Below, piece by piece: positions 16,097 to 25,388 of a stretch of 64,000 nt of DNA. The position numbers were made by a program, and so were the translations under genes. A model generated the notes under the pieces. It made no database searches, was not told the DNA's origin, and worked only from the letters and a program-made list of their open reading frames with translations. The stretch covers positions 930,001-994,000 of the forward strand of contig NZ_OY764327.1 of the NCBI RefSeq assembly GCF_963668385.1, given 5' to 3'. How positions within the stretch are numbered: the first letter of the stretch is position 1; every line of letters starts with the position of its first letter. The stretch is from an uncultured Carboxylicivirga sp. (lineage in GTDB: Bacteria > Bacteroidota > Bacteroidia > Bacteroidales > Marinilabiliaceae).

Positions 16097-17565
16097 GGCT
16101 TGTAAGTTTTATTGATTAAGGAACTAACAATCTTTCCAGAAATAAGAGAAGGAGGCACACCTGGCCCAGGCACGGTAAGTTGACCAGTGAAATAAAGATT
16201 TTTCACTTTCTTACTTTTCAATTTTGGTCGCAACACATGTGTTTGAAATAATGTATTTGCTAAACCATATGCATTTCCCTTATACGAATTATAGTCGTTA
16301 ATAAAATTTCGAATACCATATGATTCTTTAAAGATAACATTTGACCTAAGATTTTGTTTAGTAAGTTGTTCGGCTCTTTTAATAATCTTATTAAAAATTT
16401 CTTCTCGCTTTTCGTTAGAGTCATCTATACCTGCAGCTAAAGGGACAAGGAATATACCGGTTTCTTTACCCTCAGGAGCAAAAGATGAATCCGTAACACT
16501 GGGAAAACTAGCATAAAAAAGGGGATTATCTGGCCATTTCTTAGACTGATATATTGACTCGGCATGCTTATCAAAATCAACATCAAAAAACAAAGTATGA
16601 TGTGAGATATTCCTAAGTTTCTTATCAAAAGCAACATAAAACAATAATGCTGATGGAGCAAATGTTTTTTTGTCCCAATATTTCTCAGAATATTGTCGAT
16701 ATTTCTCAGGAAGGATCTGTTCTGTAAAATGATAATCAGCACCACTCACAATAATATCGGCTTTAATCTCCCTGCCATTGACCATAACTCCAGAAGCTAT
16801 CCCATCATTAACAATAACTTGTTCAACCTTTTGATTATGCTTTATAATAGCACCTTGCTTTAGAGCCAATTGATGCATTGCCTTGGCAACAACATACATA
16901 CCACCTGCAGGATGCCATGTTCCCAACTTGAAATCAGCATAATTCATAAAATTGTAAAATGCAGGCGTATTATCAGACTTTGCTCCCAAAAAAAGCACAG
17001 GAAATTCGAGAATTTTTCTTAATTGCGATGTTTTAATTCTTCTACTTACATCATTTTTTATGGATGTAAAAAATGATCCAATCTTTAATGCCGTTTTAAG
17101 GGTTACTATTTCAAATATATTTTGACCCGGCTTATAAACAAGATCCTTAATAGCGATTTTATAATTATCTTCCGCTTCATTTATAAACTTTTGTAATTGA
17201 ACGCCACTTCCTTTTTCAATTTCTTCAAAAGCGCGTTTTATCGATTCAAAATTATCAGCAATTTTAATAGAAGAATCTTCGAAGTATACTTCATAAGCCG
17301 GATTTAACTTTTTAAGTTCATAAAAATCACTAACAGAATAACCAAAATCTTTAAAATATGATTCGAATACATCTGGCATCCAATAAAAAGTTGGTCCCAT
17401 ATCGAACGTAAAACCATCTCTTTTTAAGTGTCGTGCCCTCCCTCCTGAATAATCATTCTTTTCCAAAACCGTAACATCATATCCTGAATTTGCCAAATAA
17501 CTAGCGGCAGATAATGAGGAAAAACCCGCTCCTATAACAATTACCTTTTTTCTAGAGTAGGACAT
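16093..17565 (-). CDS. crtI: Phytoene desaturase
   Basis: A 490-residue FAD-dependent desaturase that converts phytoene to lycopene. The N-terminal dinucleotide-binding motif is V-I-G-A-G-F-S-S-L-S-A-A-S, followed by V-L-E-K-N and G-G-R-A. The C-terminal signature has Y-F-T-G-Q-L-T-V-P-G-P-G-V-P-P-S. Length and both ends are standard for bacterial CrtI. It is the first gene of the operon crtI-crtB-unknown-crtZ-cyclase, divergent from a kinase gene across 139 bp. I found no clear TAnnTTTG promoter in that gap. Confidence 0.95.
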   Translation of the reverse strand: MSYSRKKVIVIGAGFSSLSAASYLANSGYDVTVLEKNDYSGGRARHLKRDGFTFDMGPTFYWMPDVFESYFKDFGYSVSDFYELKKLNPAYEVYFEDSSIKIADNFESIKRAFEEIEKGSGVQLQKFINEAEDNYKIAIKDLVYKPGQNIFEIVTLKTALKIGSFFTSIKNDVSRRIKTSQLRKILEFPVLFLGAKSDNTPAFYNFMNYADFKLGTWHPAGGMYVVAKAMHQLALKQGAIIKHNQKVEQVIVNDGIASGVMVNGREIKADIIVSGADYHFTEQILPEKYRQYSEKYWDKKTFAPSALLFYVAFDKKLRNISHHTLFFDVDFDKHAESIYQSKKWPDNPLFYASFPSVTDSSFAPEGKETGIFLVPLAAGIDDSNEKREEIFNKIIKRAEQLTKQNLRSNVIFKESYGIRNFINDYNSYKGNAYGLANTLFQTHVLRPKLKSKKVKNLYFTGQLTVPGPGVPPSLISGKIVSSLINKTYKP

Positions 17566-17704
17566 AATTTTTGTTTAAATTTTAATTCTTTTAGTTAAAC
17601 ATTATTACTATAAATTAGTTCATTTTTACCTATCAGAACATTAACACCAATTTGATTTGTATTTCAATTAATCATTTTGTTTTTTAAAGTTCTAATTAAA
17701 AATT

Positions 17705-18640
17705 ATGATACAAGCATTATTAAAAGGCCAGATTGACTCCTATACCATTGATTCAAAACCAATAAATGGAATCTACTTAGGTAAAAGAAATACAGATTAC
17801 TTACCAGTATCCCTAAAAAAAATTAGACCCAATAATGCACCATATCTTGAAGCCTTTAATGAATTCTCACAAATTGATCATCCCTCAATTGCTAAAACAC
17901 TAGAGTTAATTGAACATGCAGGGGAAACATTTGTAATCCGTGAATATCACCATGGTACAAGTTTAAAAACCATACTTGACACCCGAGCATTGTATCACAA
18001 AATCAGCGAACGCTTTTTTATAGAGCTAACCATTGAATTATTGAAGGCTACAGATATACTACACAAAAGAAACATACTCCATTTAGACTTAAAACCGGCT
18101 AATATTATCATTAAGCATGAGTCAGAAGAAGATCCAACGCAATGGCACCCCGAAAATATACTCTTAATCGATTTAGAGCAATCATTACGATATCCGGTAG
18201 CAAAAGGATTACGTAATCGTTTTACACTAATATATAGCCCACCAGAACAATTATTAAACCGACTCTATTTATTAAAACCGGCAAGCGATATTTCAACAAT
18301 TGGTATATTATTATACGAAATGATTGCAGGCAGTGCACCTTATTGTGATTGTAATCCAGAACTAATCCTTAATTTACAATTAACTTATCCTATTAAGAAA
18401 AGACCAACAATGCGTGATGAGTTTTTCAGCATCATACAAAAAGCTTCATATAAAGCATCATTTCCTAAACCTCCCAGAATGTTAGATTCAAGTACAATCG
18501 ATAGGATTTTAACAGAAGGTATTAAAAGTAGATATCAGACTTGTTACGAGATGGTTGATGACCTTAAAGACTATCTGGCATTAACAAAAGATGAAACTCC
18601 CTCTTGGTGGCACAAATGGCTTAAACGACTTGGCTTTTAA
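17705..18640 (+). CDS. Hanks-type serine/threonine kinase-like protein with altered motifs
   Basis: A 311-residue cytoplasmic protein with the eukaryotic-like kinase fold. It has a possible ATP-anchoring Lys in V-S-L-K-K (38/39), catalytic H-L-D-L-K-P-A-N (126-133, HRD changed to HLD but Asp128, Lys130 and Asn133 kept), I-D-L-E where DFG is expected (155-158), S-P-P-E-Q for the APE motif, and D-I-S-T-I-G-I-L-L-Y-E-M for subdomain IX. A glycine-rich loop is not clear. It may be a slow or atypical kinase. No membrane segment or sensor domain is attached. It is divergent from crtI, and its stop overlaps that of the convergent PAP2-like gene. Confidence 0.8.
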   Translation: MIQALLKGQIDSYTIDSKPINGIYLGKRNTDYLPVSLKKIRPNNAPYLEAFNEFSQIDHPSIAKTLELIEHAGETFVIREYHHGTSLKTILDTRALYHKISERFFIELTIELLKATDILHKRNILHLDLKPANIIIKHESEEDPTQWHPENILLIDLEQSLRYPVAKGLRNRFTLIYSPPEQLLNRLYLLKPASDISTIGILLYEMIAGSAPYCDCNPELILNLQLTYPIKKRPTMRDEFFSIIQKASYKASFPKPPRMLDSSTIDRILTEGIKSRYQTCYEMVDDLKDYLALTKDETPSWWHKWLKRLGF

Positions 18641-19242
18641 AGTAGTATTCCTAAAAAAACGGTGAAAAATCCTAAAATAAAACCTATATGTACTTGTAAT
18701 GGTGTATGAGCATTTAGGTACAATCGAGATACACCTACTAAACCAGAAATTATTACCACAATAGAAAACAGGACTGTTATATCTAAACCAAAACGCATAG
18801 ATAAAGCCAATAAAGCGCCAGTTAAACCGCCAATTCCGATCATATGCATGCTTATTTTCCAGAAAAATGTTATAAACATGGCTACAATAATAGTAAGGAG
18901 GGTAGCAAGCATAAAACCCTGAATAAAATAGGGTACAACTGGAAATCGAACTAGAAAATAATAACCTAATAAATAGAATAAACCAGTAAAGGCAACCGGT
19001 AATAATCTCTCTTTCCGTTGTTTCATGTAAACACTCTTAATAACTCCTAGCAATAAAAACAAGGGTATTAAACTCAGAGGAAGTACACTTGTACTTAAAA
19101 ATACAATAAGGTAAACAATTCGTTTGTGTTCAAACGGAATATATGCGAAATGACCACCAATATTGAAAATCAAAAACAACCCAATTGTTGGCATTAACAA
19201 TGGGTGAAAAAGAGTAGAAAATACTTTGGAAAAAATCTTCAT
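18637..19242 (-). CDS. PAP2-like integral membrane protein, catalytic motifs partly altered
   Basis: A 201-residue protein with about six membrane segments. The end has I-S-M-H-M-I-G-I-G-G and S-R-L-Y-L-N-A-H-T-P-L-Q-V-H-I-G-F. This matches the layout of PAP2 phosphatases (motif 2 PSGH, motif 3 SRxxxxxHxxxD). The Ser-Gly of motif 2 and the last Asp of motif 3 (here Gln) differ, and the first motif KxxxxxxRP is not evident. It may be a non-canonical lipid phosphatase or a structural relative. It lies 5 bp after rpoN in the same direction and shares a TTAA stop overlap with the kinase gene. Confidence 0.65.
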   Translation of the reverse strand: MKIFSKVFSTLFHPLLMPTIGLFLIFNIGGHFAYIPFEHKRIVYLIVFLSTSVLPLSLIPLFLLLGVIKSVYMKQRKERLLPVAFTGLFYLLGYYFLVRFPVVPYFIQGFMLATLLTIIVAMFITFFWKISMHMIGIGGLTGALLALSMRFGLDITVLFSIVVIISGLVGVSRLYLNAHTPLQVHIGFILGFFTVFLGILL

Positions 19243-19247
19243 TTAAA

Positions 19248-20699
19248 TTATAGCTCTTTACGAAGACGTGCGACAGGAATACCTAATTGCTCTCTGTATT
19301 TTGCTACAGTACGGCGCGCAATATTATACGACTTTTCTTTTAGAATGGTAGCTAATTTATCATCAGTAAGAGGCTTACGTTTATCCTCATTAGCAATACA
19401 CTCCTCTAAAATCTTTTTAATTTCTCGAGTACTAACCTCTTCACCAGTATCAGTTTGCATACCTTCAGAGAAAAAGTATTTTAAAGCAAAAATTCCAAAA
19501 TGAGTTTGAATATATTTACTATTAGAAACCCTTGATATAGTTGAAATATCTAAATTTGTAACATCCGCTATATCTTTCAGAATCATTGGCTTCATCTTCG
19601 TTTCATCACCTTCAACAAAATAATCTTTCTGATATTCAAGGATGGCTTCCATCACAGTCATCAAGGTATTTTGTCGTTGCTTAATAGCATCGATAAACCA
19701 TTTTGCCGAGTCTAATTTTTGCTTAACAAACATTACTGCATTTTTCTTATCCTCGGTTTGATTTTTCTTATTTGCACTATAATCCTCCAACATATCAGAG
19801 TAAGTATTACTAATACGTAGTTCTGGAACATTACGGTTATTAAGACTTAATTGAAACTTCTCATCTTCCACATCAAGAATAAAATCTGGAATGATATGCT
19901 GCACCGTTTTGCTCATGGTGTTACTATATGAACTTCCTGGTTTTGGATTAAGTTTCAAAACCTCACCTAGAGCATCTTTTAATTCTTCTTCATCAATATG
20001 AAGTCGCTTTGTAATTTTATCGTAGTGTTTACGAGTAAACTCTTCGAAGTGATACTTCAATACCTGGAAGGCATTTTCGACATCTGGTATAGTTCTGTCT
20101 TTTCGATTGATTTGAAGTAATAAACATTCCTGAAGATCTCTGGCAGCTACTCCAGCAGGATCAAAATCCTGAACAATTTCTAATACATCCAACGCTTCTC
20201 GCTCATCAACTTCAATATTCTGAGCAAAAGCCAAATCATCAATTATTTCGTCAACTTCACGGCGTAGGTATCCATCTTCATCGATATTACCAATAATATA
20301 TTCAGCAATATCATGTTGACGTTCAGTTAATCTTCTTAAACCTAGTTGAGCTATTAAATGCTCATGAAAAGTAGTACCATTCGAAAACGGAATATCCTCG
20401 TGTTTATCGTCCTTCGAAAAATTTCTTTGTTGTAGCTTATAGGCAGGAATATCTTCATCGCTGATATAATCATCAATCGACATTTCATCGCGTTCGTTCT
20501 CGGGCTCTTTATAATCCTGATCGTCACTATCCGGATCAGTAGGCTGTTCCCGTTCTAGTTCCAATACTGGATTTTCTTCTATCTCTTTTTTGATACGTTG
20601 TTCCAATTGAGCCGTAGGTATCTCAAGCAGTTTTATCACCTGTATTTGAAGTGGTGATAACTTTTGTAGAAGCTTTTGCTGTAAATTTTGTTTTAACAT
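19248..20699 (-). CDS. rpoN: RNA polymerase sigma-54 factor
   Basis: A 483-residue sigma-54. The N-terminal region I is rich in Leu and Gln (L-Q-Q-K-L-L-Q-K-L-S-P-L-Q-I-Q) and interacts with activators. An acidic region II follows (residues about 50-85), then core-binding and HTH regions, and the RpoN box A-R-R-T-V-A-K-Y-R-E near the end that reads the -24 element. Length fits Bacteroidota RpoN. No sigma-54 activator (AAA+ enhancer-binding protein) is encoded in the window. The PAP2-like gene follows after 5 bp. Confidence 0.97.
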   Translation of the reverse strand: MLKQNLQQKLLQKLSPLQIQVIKLLEIPTAQLEQRIKKEIEENPVLELEREQPTDPDSDDQDYKEPENERDEMSIDDYISDEDIPAYKLQQRNFSKDDKHEDIPFSNGTTFHEHLIAQLGLRRLTERQHDIAEYIIGNIDEDGYLRREVDEIIDDLAFAQNIEVDEREALDVLEIVQDFDPAGVAARDLQECLLLQINRKDRTIPDVENAFQVLKYHFEEFTRKHYDKITKRLHIDEEELKDALGEVLKLNPKPGSSYSNTMSKTVQHIIPDFILDVEDEKFQLSLNNRNVPELRISNTYSDMLEDYSANKKNQTEDKKNAVMFVKQKLDSAKWFIDAIKQRQNTLMTVMEAILEYQKDYFVEGDETKMKPMILKDIADVTNLDISTISRVSNSKYIQTHFGIFALKYFFSEGMQTDTGEEVSTREIKKILEECIANEDKRKPLTDDKLATILKEKSYNIARRTVAKYREQLGIPVARLRKEL

Positions 20700-20847
20700 C
20701 CCCTTAAACTTTTTTCAACGCAGTCGATTCGGCACAAATTCCGTTTTTAAATAAAGAAAGAAAAATCCCTTAACTACAATCAACAAAAATAAAATTTATT
20801 CGTCAAAACTGACAGTATACCCAGTATTTTTAACTTTTATAGTATAA

Positions 20848-20876
20848 ATAAAAATGCCGGTTAATACTAACCGGCA
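20848..20876 (-). terminator. Intrinsic terminator after asnS
   Basis: A 9-bp GC-rich stem (20855-20863 with 20868-20876), 4-nt loop, and on the minus strand a T-rich tract at 20854-20848. It lies just past the asnS stop. Confidence 0.85.
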
Positions 20877-20897
20877 CTTAAATATTATATTCTACTA

Positions 20898-22346
20898 TTA
20901 AAATTCAGCAGTCTTTGGAGCTCGAGGGAAAGGAATAACATCTCTGATATTACCCATACCTGTTACAAATAACATTAAACGTTCGAATCCTAAACCAAAC
21001 CCACTATGAACGACGGATCCAAAACGACGAGTATCTAAATACCACCACATTTCTTCAGCTGGTACACCCATTTCAATCATTCTAGTATTTAGTTTTTCGT
21101 AACTCTCTTCACGTTGCGAACCTCCAATAATTTCACCAATCTGAGGAAATAACACATCCATTGCACGAACCGTTTTTCCATCATCATTCTGTTTCATGTA
21201 GAATGCTTTAATATCCTTTGGATAATCAGTTAAAATAACCGGCTTTTTGAAATGTTTTTCTACCAAGTAACGTTCATGTTCTGATTGTAAGTCACTTCCA
21301 AAACCATCAATTGGATATTTAAACTTGCCTTTTTTATTAGGTTTTGAGTTCTCTAAAATATGAATGGCCTCAGTATATGGCAAACGTACAAAATCATTTT
21401 CCAAAACAAACTGAAGCTTTTCTATAAGTTCCATTGTTTTATCTTCGGCTTTCTTGTTCTTTTCTTCTTCCTGCAAACGAGCACTTAAGAATTTAAGATC
21501 ATCCAGACAATTATCTAAGGCATATTTAATCAGATATTTTAGAAATTCTTCTGCCAAATCCATGTTATCATCTAAGTCGTAGAATGCCATTTCTGGTTCA
21601 ATCATCCAGAACTCTGCTAAATGACGAGATGTATTTGAATTTTCGGCACGGAAAGTTGGGCCAAAAGTATAAATCTCGCCCATAGCTAAAGCAGCTAATT
21701 CTCCTTCAAGCTGACCTGAAACAGTAAGGTTAGTTGCTTTACCAAAGAAGTCTTCTTTGAAGTTAATTGCTCCTTCTTCTGTACGAGGAAGATTTTCGTA
21801 ATCTAAAGTAGTCACCTTAAACATTTCTCCAGCACCTTCTGCATCCGAAGCTGTAATAATAGGTGTATGAATATTTAAGAAACCCTTTTGAGTAAAGAAT
21901 TCGTGTACTGCAAAAATCATTGCATGACGTACACGAGCGATAGCTCCAAAAGTATTTGTACGGAACCGTAAATGGGCAATTTCTCGTAAAAACTCAAGAC
22001 TATGTTTTTTCGGTTGCAATGGATATTTATCAGCATCACAATCTCCTAATACTTCAATTTCTTTGGCTAATACCTCTACAGCTTGGCCACTTCCAGTTGA
22101 CTCGCACACTTGACCAACTACTGAAATAGCAGCCCCAGTAGTGATTCTTTTTAATGTAGCTTCGTCGAAATTAGGAACGTCAACTACAATCTGAAGATTA
22201 TGGATACATGTACCGTCATTTAAAGCAATAAAATTAACTTGTTTATTTCCTCGCTTGGTTCTGACCCAACCTTTCACATTAACTGATTGACCCGTTTCGG
22301 TTGTTTTCAACAGGTCAGTAATCTTAGTTCGACGTATCTGTTCCAT
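20898..22346 (-). CDS. asnS: Asparaginyl-tRNA synthetase
   Basis: A 482-residue class IIb synthetase that charges tRNA-Asn. The N-terminal OB-fold anticodon domain ([11 protein letters not shown] near residue 25) precedes the catalytic domain. Motif 2 is around [11 protein letters not shown] and motif 3 near the end is G-F-G-L-G-F-E-R-L. The S-N-T rather than aspartate-type residues favour AsnS over AspS. A promoter lies just upstream and a terminator just downstream, so it is probably monocistronic. Confidence 0.97.
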   Translation of the reverse strand: MEQIRRTKITDLLKTTETGQSVNVKGWVRTKRGNKQVNFIALNDGTCIHNLQIVVDVPNFDEATLKRITTGAAISVVGQVCESTGSGQAVEVLAKEIEVLGDCDADKYPLQPKKHSLEFLREIAHLRFRTNTFGAIARVRHAMIFAVHEFFTQKGFLNIHTPIITASDAEGAGEMFKVTTLDYENLPRTEEGAINFKEDFFGKATNLTVSGQLEGELAALAMGEIYTFGPTFRAENSNTSRHLAEFWMIEPEMAFYDLDDNMDLAEEFLKYLIKYALDNCLDDLKFLSARLQEEEKNKKAEDKTMELIEKLQFVLENDFVRLPYTEAIHILENSKPNKKGKFKYPIDGFGSDLQSEHERYLVEKHFKKPVILTDYPKDIKAFYMKQNDDGKTVRAMDVLFPQIGEIIGGSQREESYEKLNTRMIEMGVPAEEMWWYLDTRRFGSVVHSGFGLGFERLMLFVTGMGNIRDVIPFPRAPKTAEF

Positions 22347-22375
22347 ATTCTATTCTTAATTTATTTCAAGAAATG

Positions 22376-22408
22376 CAAAATTAATGATTTGTTTTTATTG
22401 TATGTAAA
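22376..22408 (-). promoter_or_regulatory. Promoter of asnS
   Basis: On the minus strand TAATTTTG (22383-22376) matches TAnnTTTG, with TTTA (22408-22405) 21 bp upstream as a near -33. The start codon lies 29 bp downstream. Confidence 0.55.
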
Positions 22409-22455
22409 ATTGATAGGTAAATGCAAGCAAAAACCTCACTTATCTATCATTTTTT

Positions 22456-22492
22456 GATAAAAAAAGGTGATCACAAAACATGATCACCTTTT
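22456..22492 (-). terminator. Terminator after the 22511 gene
   Basis: A 12-bp perfect stem (22462-22473 with 22481-22492), 7-nt loop, and on the minus strand a T-rich tract. It ends the transcript of the secreted protein gene before the asnS promoter. Confidence 0.85.
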
Positions 22493-22510
22493 AATAATCT
22501 ATAAAAGACT

Positions 22511-23296
22511 TTATTTTTTTGTGAATTCTTCCATCTTATTATCAAAATTGATGTAATATTTACCTTTTTCTAATGAGGCAACCTTTACTTCATCGGAATA
22601 ACCTTTAAAAACAATTCCTCCATATTCATCATATATTTCGTATAATGTTGGTGCTGAAAAAGTTAGAACATCTTCAACTTTTTTAGGCCCGAATGTAACT
22701 TCAGCTTTTGATGATACAAAAATTACTTCATCGGAATAACGAGGCTTTTTACGGTAGTCGACTTGTTTTAAGCGAAATTTGTTTTCACCAGTATGCTGAC
22801 GAACATCTGCCTGATATGAATTTTCTGACGCTGTTCCTTTTCCATTCACCTCACCAACTTTCACCCATTTATTCCAGCGATATTGCTCAATTACATAAGG
22901 TAATACACCTGCTTCATTTTTTGTTGACCAAGCAATTTTACCATCTGTTACTTTAATATCTGTAATTTCAAAAGTAGTTCTTGCATTTAAGACTTCCGGA
23001 TTAAGCACTTTAGGCGCACAATCTTCTTTATACTTAATACCTACAGCAACTGACTGTCCAATATTGAAATCATATACCATTAAATTAACTTCAAAAGCAC
23101 TTGAGTTAATTTCATCAGTAGTAGTTTGACCATTTACTGTTACTTCATAAACACAGAAACCTACACCCGAAGCTGCAAAAGGATTCTTAACATATAAGTT
23201 TTCGCCCTGGAAGGTTCCTCTTAAAACCATCTCTCCAGCTAAAACACTACTTAGTGAAACAACCGTCGCTAAACAAGCTAAAAGTATTTTTTTCAT
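22511..23296 (-). CDS. Exported protein with a T9SS-like C-terminal domain, unknown function
   Basis: A 261-residue protein with a clear signal peptide (M-K-K-I-L-L-A-C-L, cleavage near S-V-L-A-G). Residues about 25-110 form a strand-rich domain (L-R-G-T-F-Q-G-E-N-L-Y-V-K-N-P), and 115-205 look like a fibronectin-III-style domain (I-E-Q-Y-R-W-N-K-W-V-K; F-R-L-K-Q-V-D-Y). The last 50 residues (L-Y-E-I-Y-D-E-Y-G-G-I-V-F-K-G ... L-E-K-G-K-Y-Y-I) follow the pattern of a type A T9SS sorting domain, although the usual Y-P-N-P start is missing. Probably surface-exposed or secreted. Single gene with its own terminator. Confidence 0.7.
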   Translation of the reverse strand: MKKILLACLATVVSLSSVLAGEMVLRGTFQGENLYVKNPFAASGVGFCVYEVTVNGQTTTDEINSSAFEVNLMVYDFNIGQSVAVGIKYKEDCAPKVLNPEVLNARTTFEITDIKVTDGKIAWSTKNEAGVLPYVIEQYRWNKWVKVGEVNGKGTASENSYQADVRQHTGENKFRLKQVDYRKKPRYSDEVIFVSSKAEVTFGPKKVEDVLTFSAPTLYEIYDEYGGIVFKGYSDEVKVASLEKGKYYINFDNKMEEFTKK

Positions 23297-23421
23297 GTAG
23301 GCTTGATCTATATTTATTTTGGGAAAGCAATTTAAAAAACATAATTACCATTGCAAAATTTTAAAACTCAGAACAGCTAAAAAATCCATGATATAGATTA
23401 TTTTTTTGATTAAAAGTTATT

Positions 23422-25272
23422 TTACCCCATTGGATCTACCCAATCACCATTGTCTTTTATTAATTTTATCAATTCATCAACCGCCTGCTCACCAGGTAAA
23501 TTTCGTTTAACCAATTCCCTATTTTTAAACAAGCTAACTGTTCCAGGTCCTGATCCTATATAACCATAATCAGCATCTGCCATCTCACCAACACCATTTA
23601 CAATACAACCCATCACACCTATTTTTAATCCTTTCAAGTGCGATGTTTTACTTTTAATCCTTCGAGTTGTTTCCTGCAACGAAAAGAGTGTTCTACCACA
23701 TCCGGGGCATGATATAAATTCGGTTTTTGTAAACCTAACTCTCGATGCCTGAAGAATACCAAACGAAATGGCTGTTAATTCGGCTTCTTCAATTGTACCG
23801 GAATTTTTCAAAAAAAGACCATCCGACAGTCCATCAAGAAACAATAGACCACAATCAGAAGCAGCTTTTATCTGTAAATCTTCTAACTCATTTTCAGCAT
23901 AACAATTCATCACAACAACAGGATGGGTTAAACCTGCTTCATTTAACTTAAAAACAAGTAACCTTTGCTCAATAGGAATATTTATATGATCAGAAAAAAC
24001 AACTAATACTACATTAGAATTTTCTTTTAATAATTGGATGACAGTATCATCTAATTCAGGCTGAGATATAGTTAAGAAAACAGGTGAAGAAAAAGAACTG
24101 TGCTCTTTAAACTGCGCAACATTGATTGCAGGATAAATATTATCACTACCTTCTTGATTCCATTTTTCGAAAGGAACAATATAAGAACGTTTTTGATCTA
24201 AGCATTCTAAGTTATCCACAAAAATGTAATCAAGTAGCTGCTCGTCATGATCCTCTTTACCTACCACAACAGCTACATTATCACCTCCAATATTTAATAC
24301 TTCATGCGTTTTTCTTCTGTTGTATTCAAAAGGAGTAAACGATTTCACCTTTATAGATGGAATCTCAGTATGTCCCTCTCGCTTAACGATGTAATCAACC
24401 AATTTACGGGCAACTGGCACTTCTTTTTCAGGATCTTCGGTTAACGAAACCCTTATTGTATCACCCAATCCGTCAGCTAATAAAGCTCCTGAACCAACAG
24501 CTGATTTTATTCTTCCTTCATCTTCACTACCTGCCTCAGTTACACCTAAATGAAGCGGATAATTCATATTCTCCTTTTTCATGGAGGCCACAAGTAAACG
24601 AACTGTATGAACCATGATTCGGGTATTACTGGCTTTGATACTTAAAACAATATCATGAAAATCGAGCTCGCGACACATGCGAAGATACTCCATACACGAT
24701 TCAACCATGCCTTGTGGAGTATCACCATATCGACTCATTATCCTATCGGACAACGATCCATGATTGGTTCCAATACGAATTGCAGTGTTGTTTTCTTTAC
24801 AAATACGGATGAAAGGCTTGAGCTTTGATTTTGTAGCTTCCAGCTCCAATGCATACTCTTCATCGGTATAATCAATCAGATTGAATTTTTTTGCACCACC
24901 TGCAAAATTACCTGGATTAATACGAACCTTTTCAACCTTTTCTGCAGCAATTTCAGCAGCATTGGGATTAAAATGAATATCGGCTACAATGGGTGCACTG
25001 TATCCCCTTTCATTTAAAATTTGCTTAATATTTTCAAGATTATAAGCCTCTCTTCTTCCTTGGGTTGTAATTCGAACAATTTCTGCACCTTCATCTAAAA
25101 TGCTCATCACTTGATTTGCAGTTTCCTCTGCTTCCAATGAATTAGTTGTAGTCATTGACTGAATACGAATAGGGGCTGAACCTCCAATCTTTGTATTTCC
25201 AACATGTACTTCCTGGGTAGGATTTCTATGATAATTGAATAGATCTTCGCAGTATAATTTTTCTTCAATCAT
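23422..25272 (-). CDS. ispG: 4-hydroxy-3-methylbut-2-enyl diphosphate synthase (IspG), long form
   Basis: A 616-residue iron-sulfur enzyme of the MEP isoprenoid pathway, which reduces cyclic ME-cPP to HMBPP. The N-terminal TIM barrel has V-G-N-T-K-I-G-G and R-I-G-T-N-H-G-S-L. The C-terminal [4Fe-4S] domain has C-P-G-C-G-R-T and G-C-I-V-N-G-V-G-E-M-A-D-A-D. A domain of roughly 200 residues sits between them, as in the long plant/Bacteroidota/Chlamydiae form. ATG 25272 is chosen; a reading from 25326 would add 18 hydrophobic residues and a false signal peptide. Confidence 0.95.
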   Translation of the reverse strand: MIEEKLYCEDLFNYHRNPTQEVHVGNTKIGGSAPIRIQSMTTTNSLEAEETANQVMSILDEGAEIVRITTQGRREAYNLENIKQILNERGYSAPIVADIHFNPNAAEIAAEKVEKVRINPGNFAGGAKKFNLIDYTDEEYALELEATKSKLKPFIRICKENNTAIRIGTNHGSLSDRIMSRYGDTPQGMVESCMEYLRMCRELDFHDIVLSIKASNTRIMVHTVRLLVASMKKENMNYPLHLGVTEAGSEDEGRIKSAVGSGALLADGLGDTIRVSLTEDPEKEVPVARKLVDYIVKREGHTEIPSIKVKSFTPFEYNRRKTHEVLNIGGDNVAVVVGKEDHDEQLLDYIFVDNLECLDQKRSYIVPFEKWNQEGSDNIYPAINVAQFKEHSSFSSPVFLTISQPELDDTVIQLLKENSNVVLVVFSDHINIPIEQRLLVFKLNEAGLTHPVVVMNCYAENELEDLQIKAASDCGLLFLDGLSDGLFLKNSGTIEEAELTAISFGILQASRVRFTKTEFISCPGCGRTLFSLQETTRRIKSKTSHLKGLKIGVMGCIVNGVGEMADADYGYIGSGPGTVSLFKNRELVKRNLPGEQAVDELIKLIKDNGDWVDPMG

Positions 25273-25388
25273 GATTGAATATTTATCGCTTAAACTTAAC
25301 AGCAATGCAAAAGTAATACAAAGCATTCAGCAAAGCTTTAAGATGCTTGGTTCTTTTTTTTAACTTTATTGCCCATAAATAACAAAGT

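Noticed and set aside
20784-20791. TAnnTTTG-like element on the minus strand upstream of rpoN
   Set aside because: The nearest TTTG lies only 12 bp away, too close for the -33 element; left unannotated.
25273-25326. Longer start for ispG with a hydrophobic N-terminus
   Set aside because: IspG is cytoplasmic; the extension looks like a false signal and the ATG at 25272 matches the family start.
25308-25334. Promoter-like pair upstream of ispG on the minus strand
   Set aside because: The -7 match is good (TAnnTTTG) but spacing to the TTTG is 15 bp, shorter than in the better promoters here.
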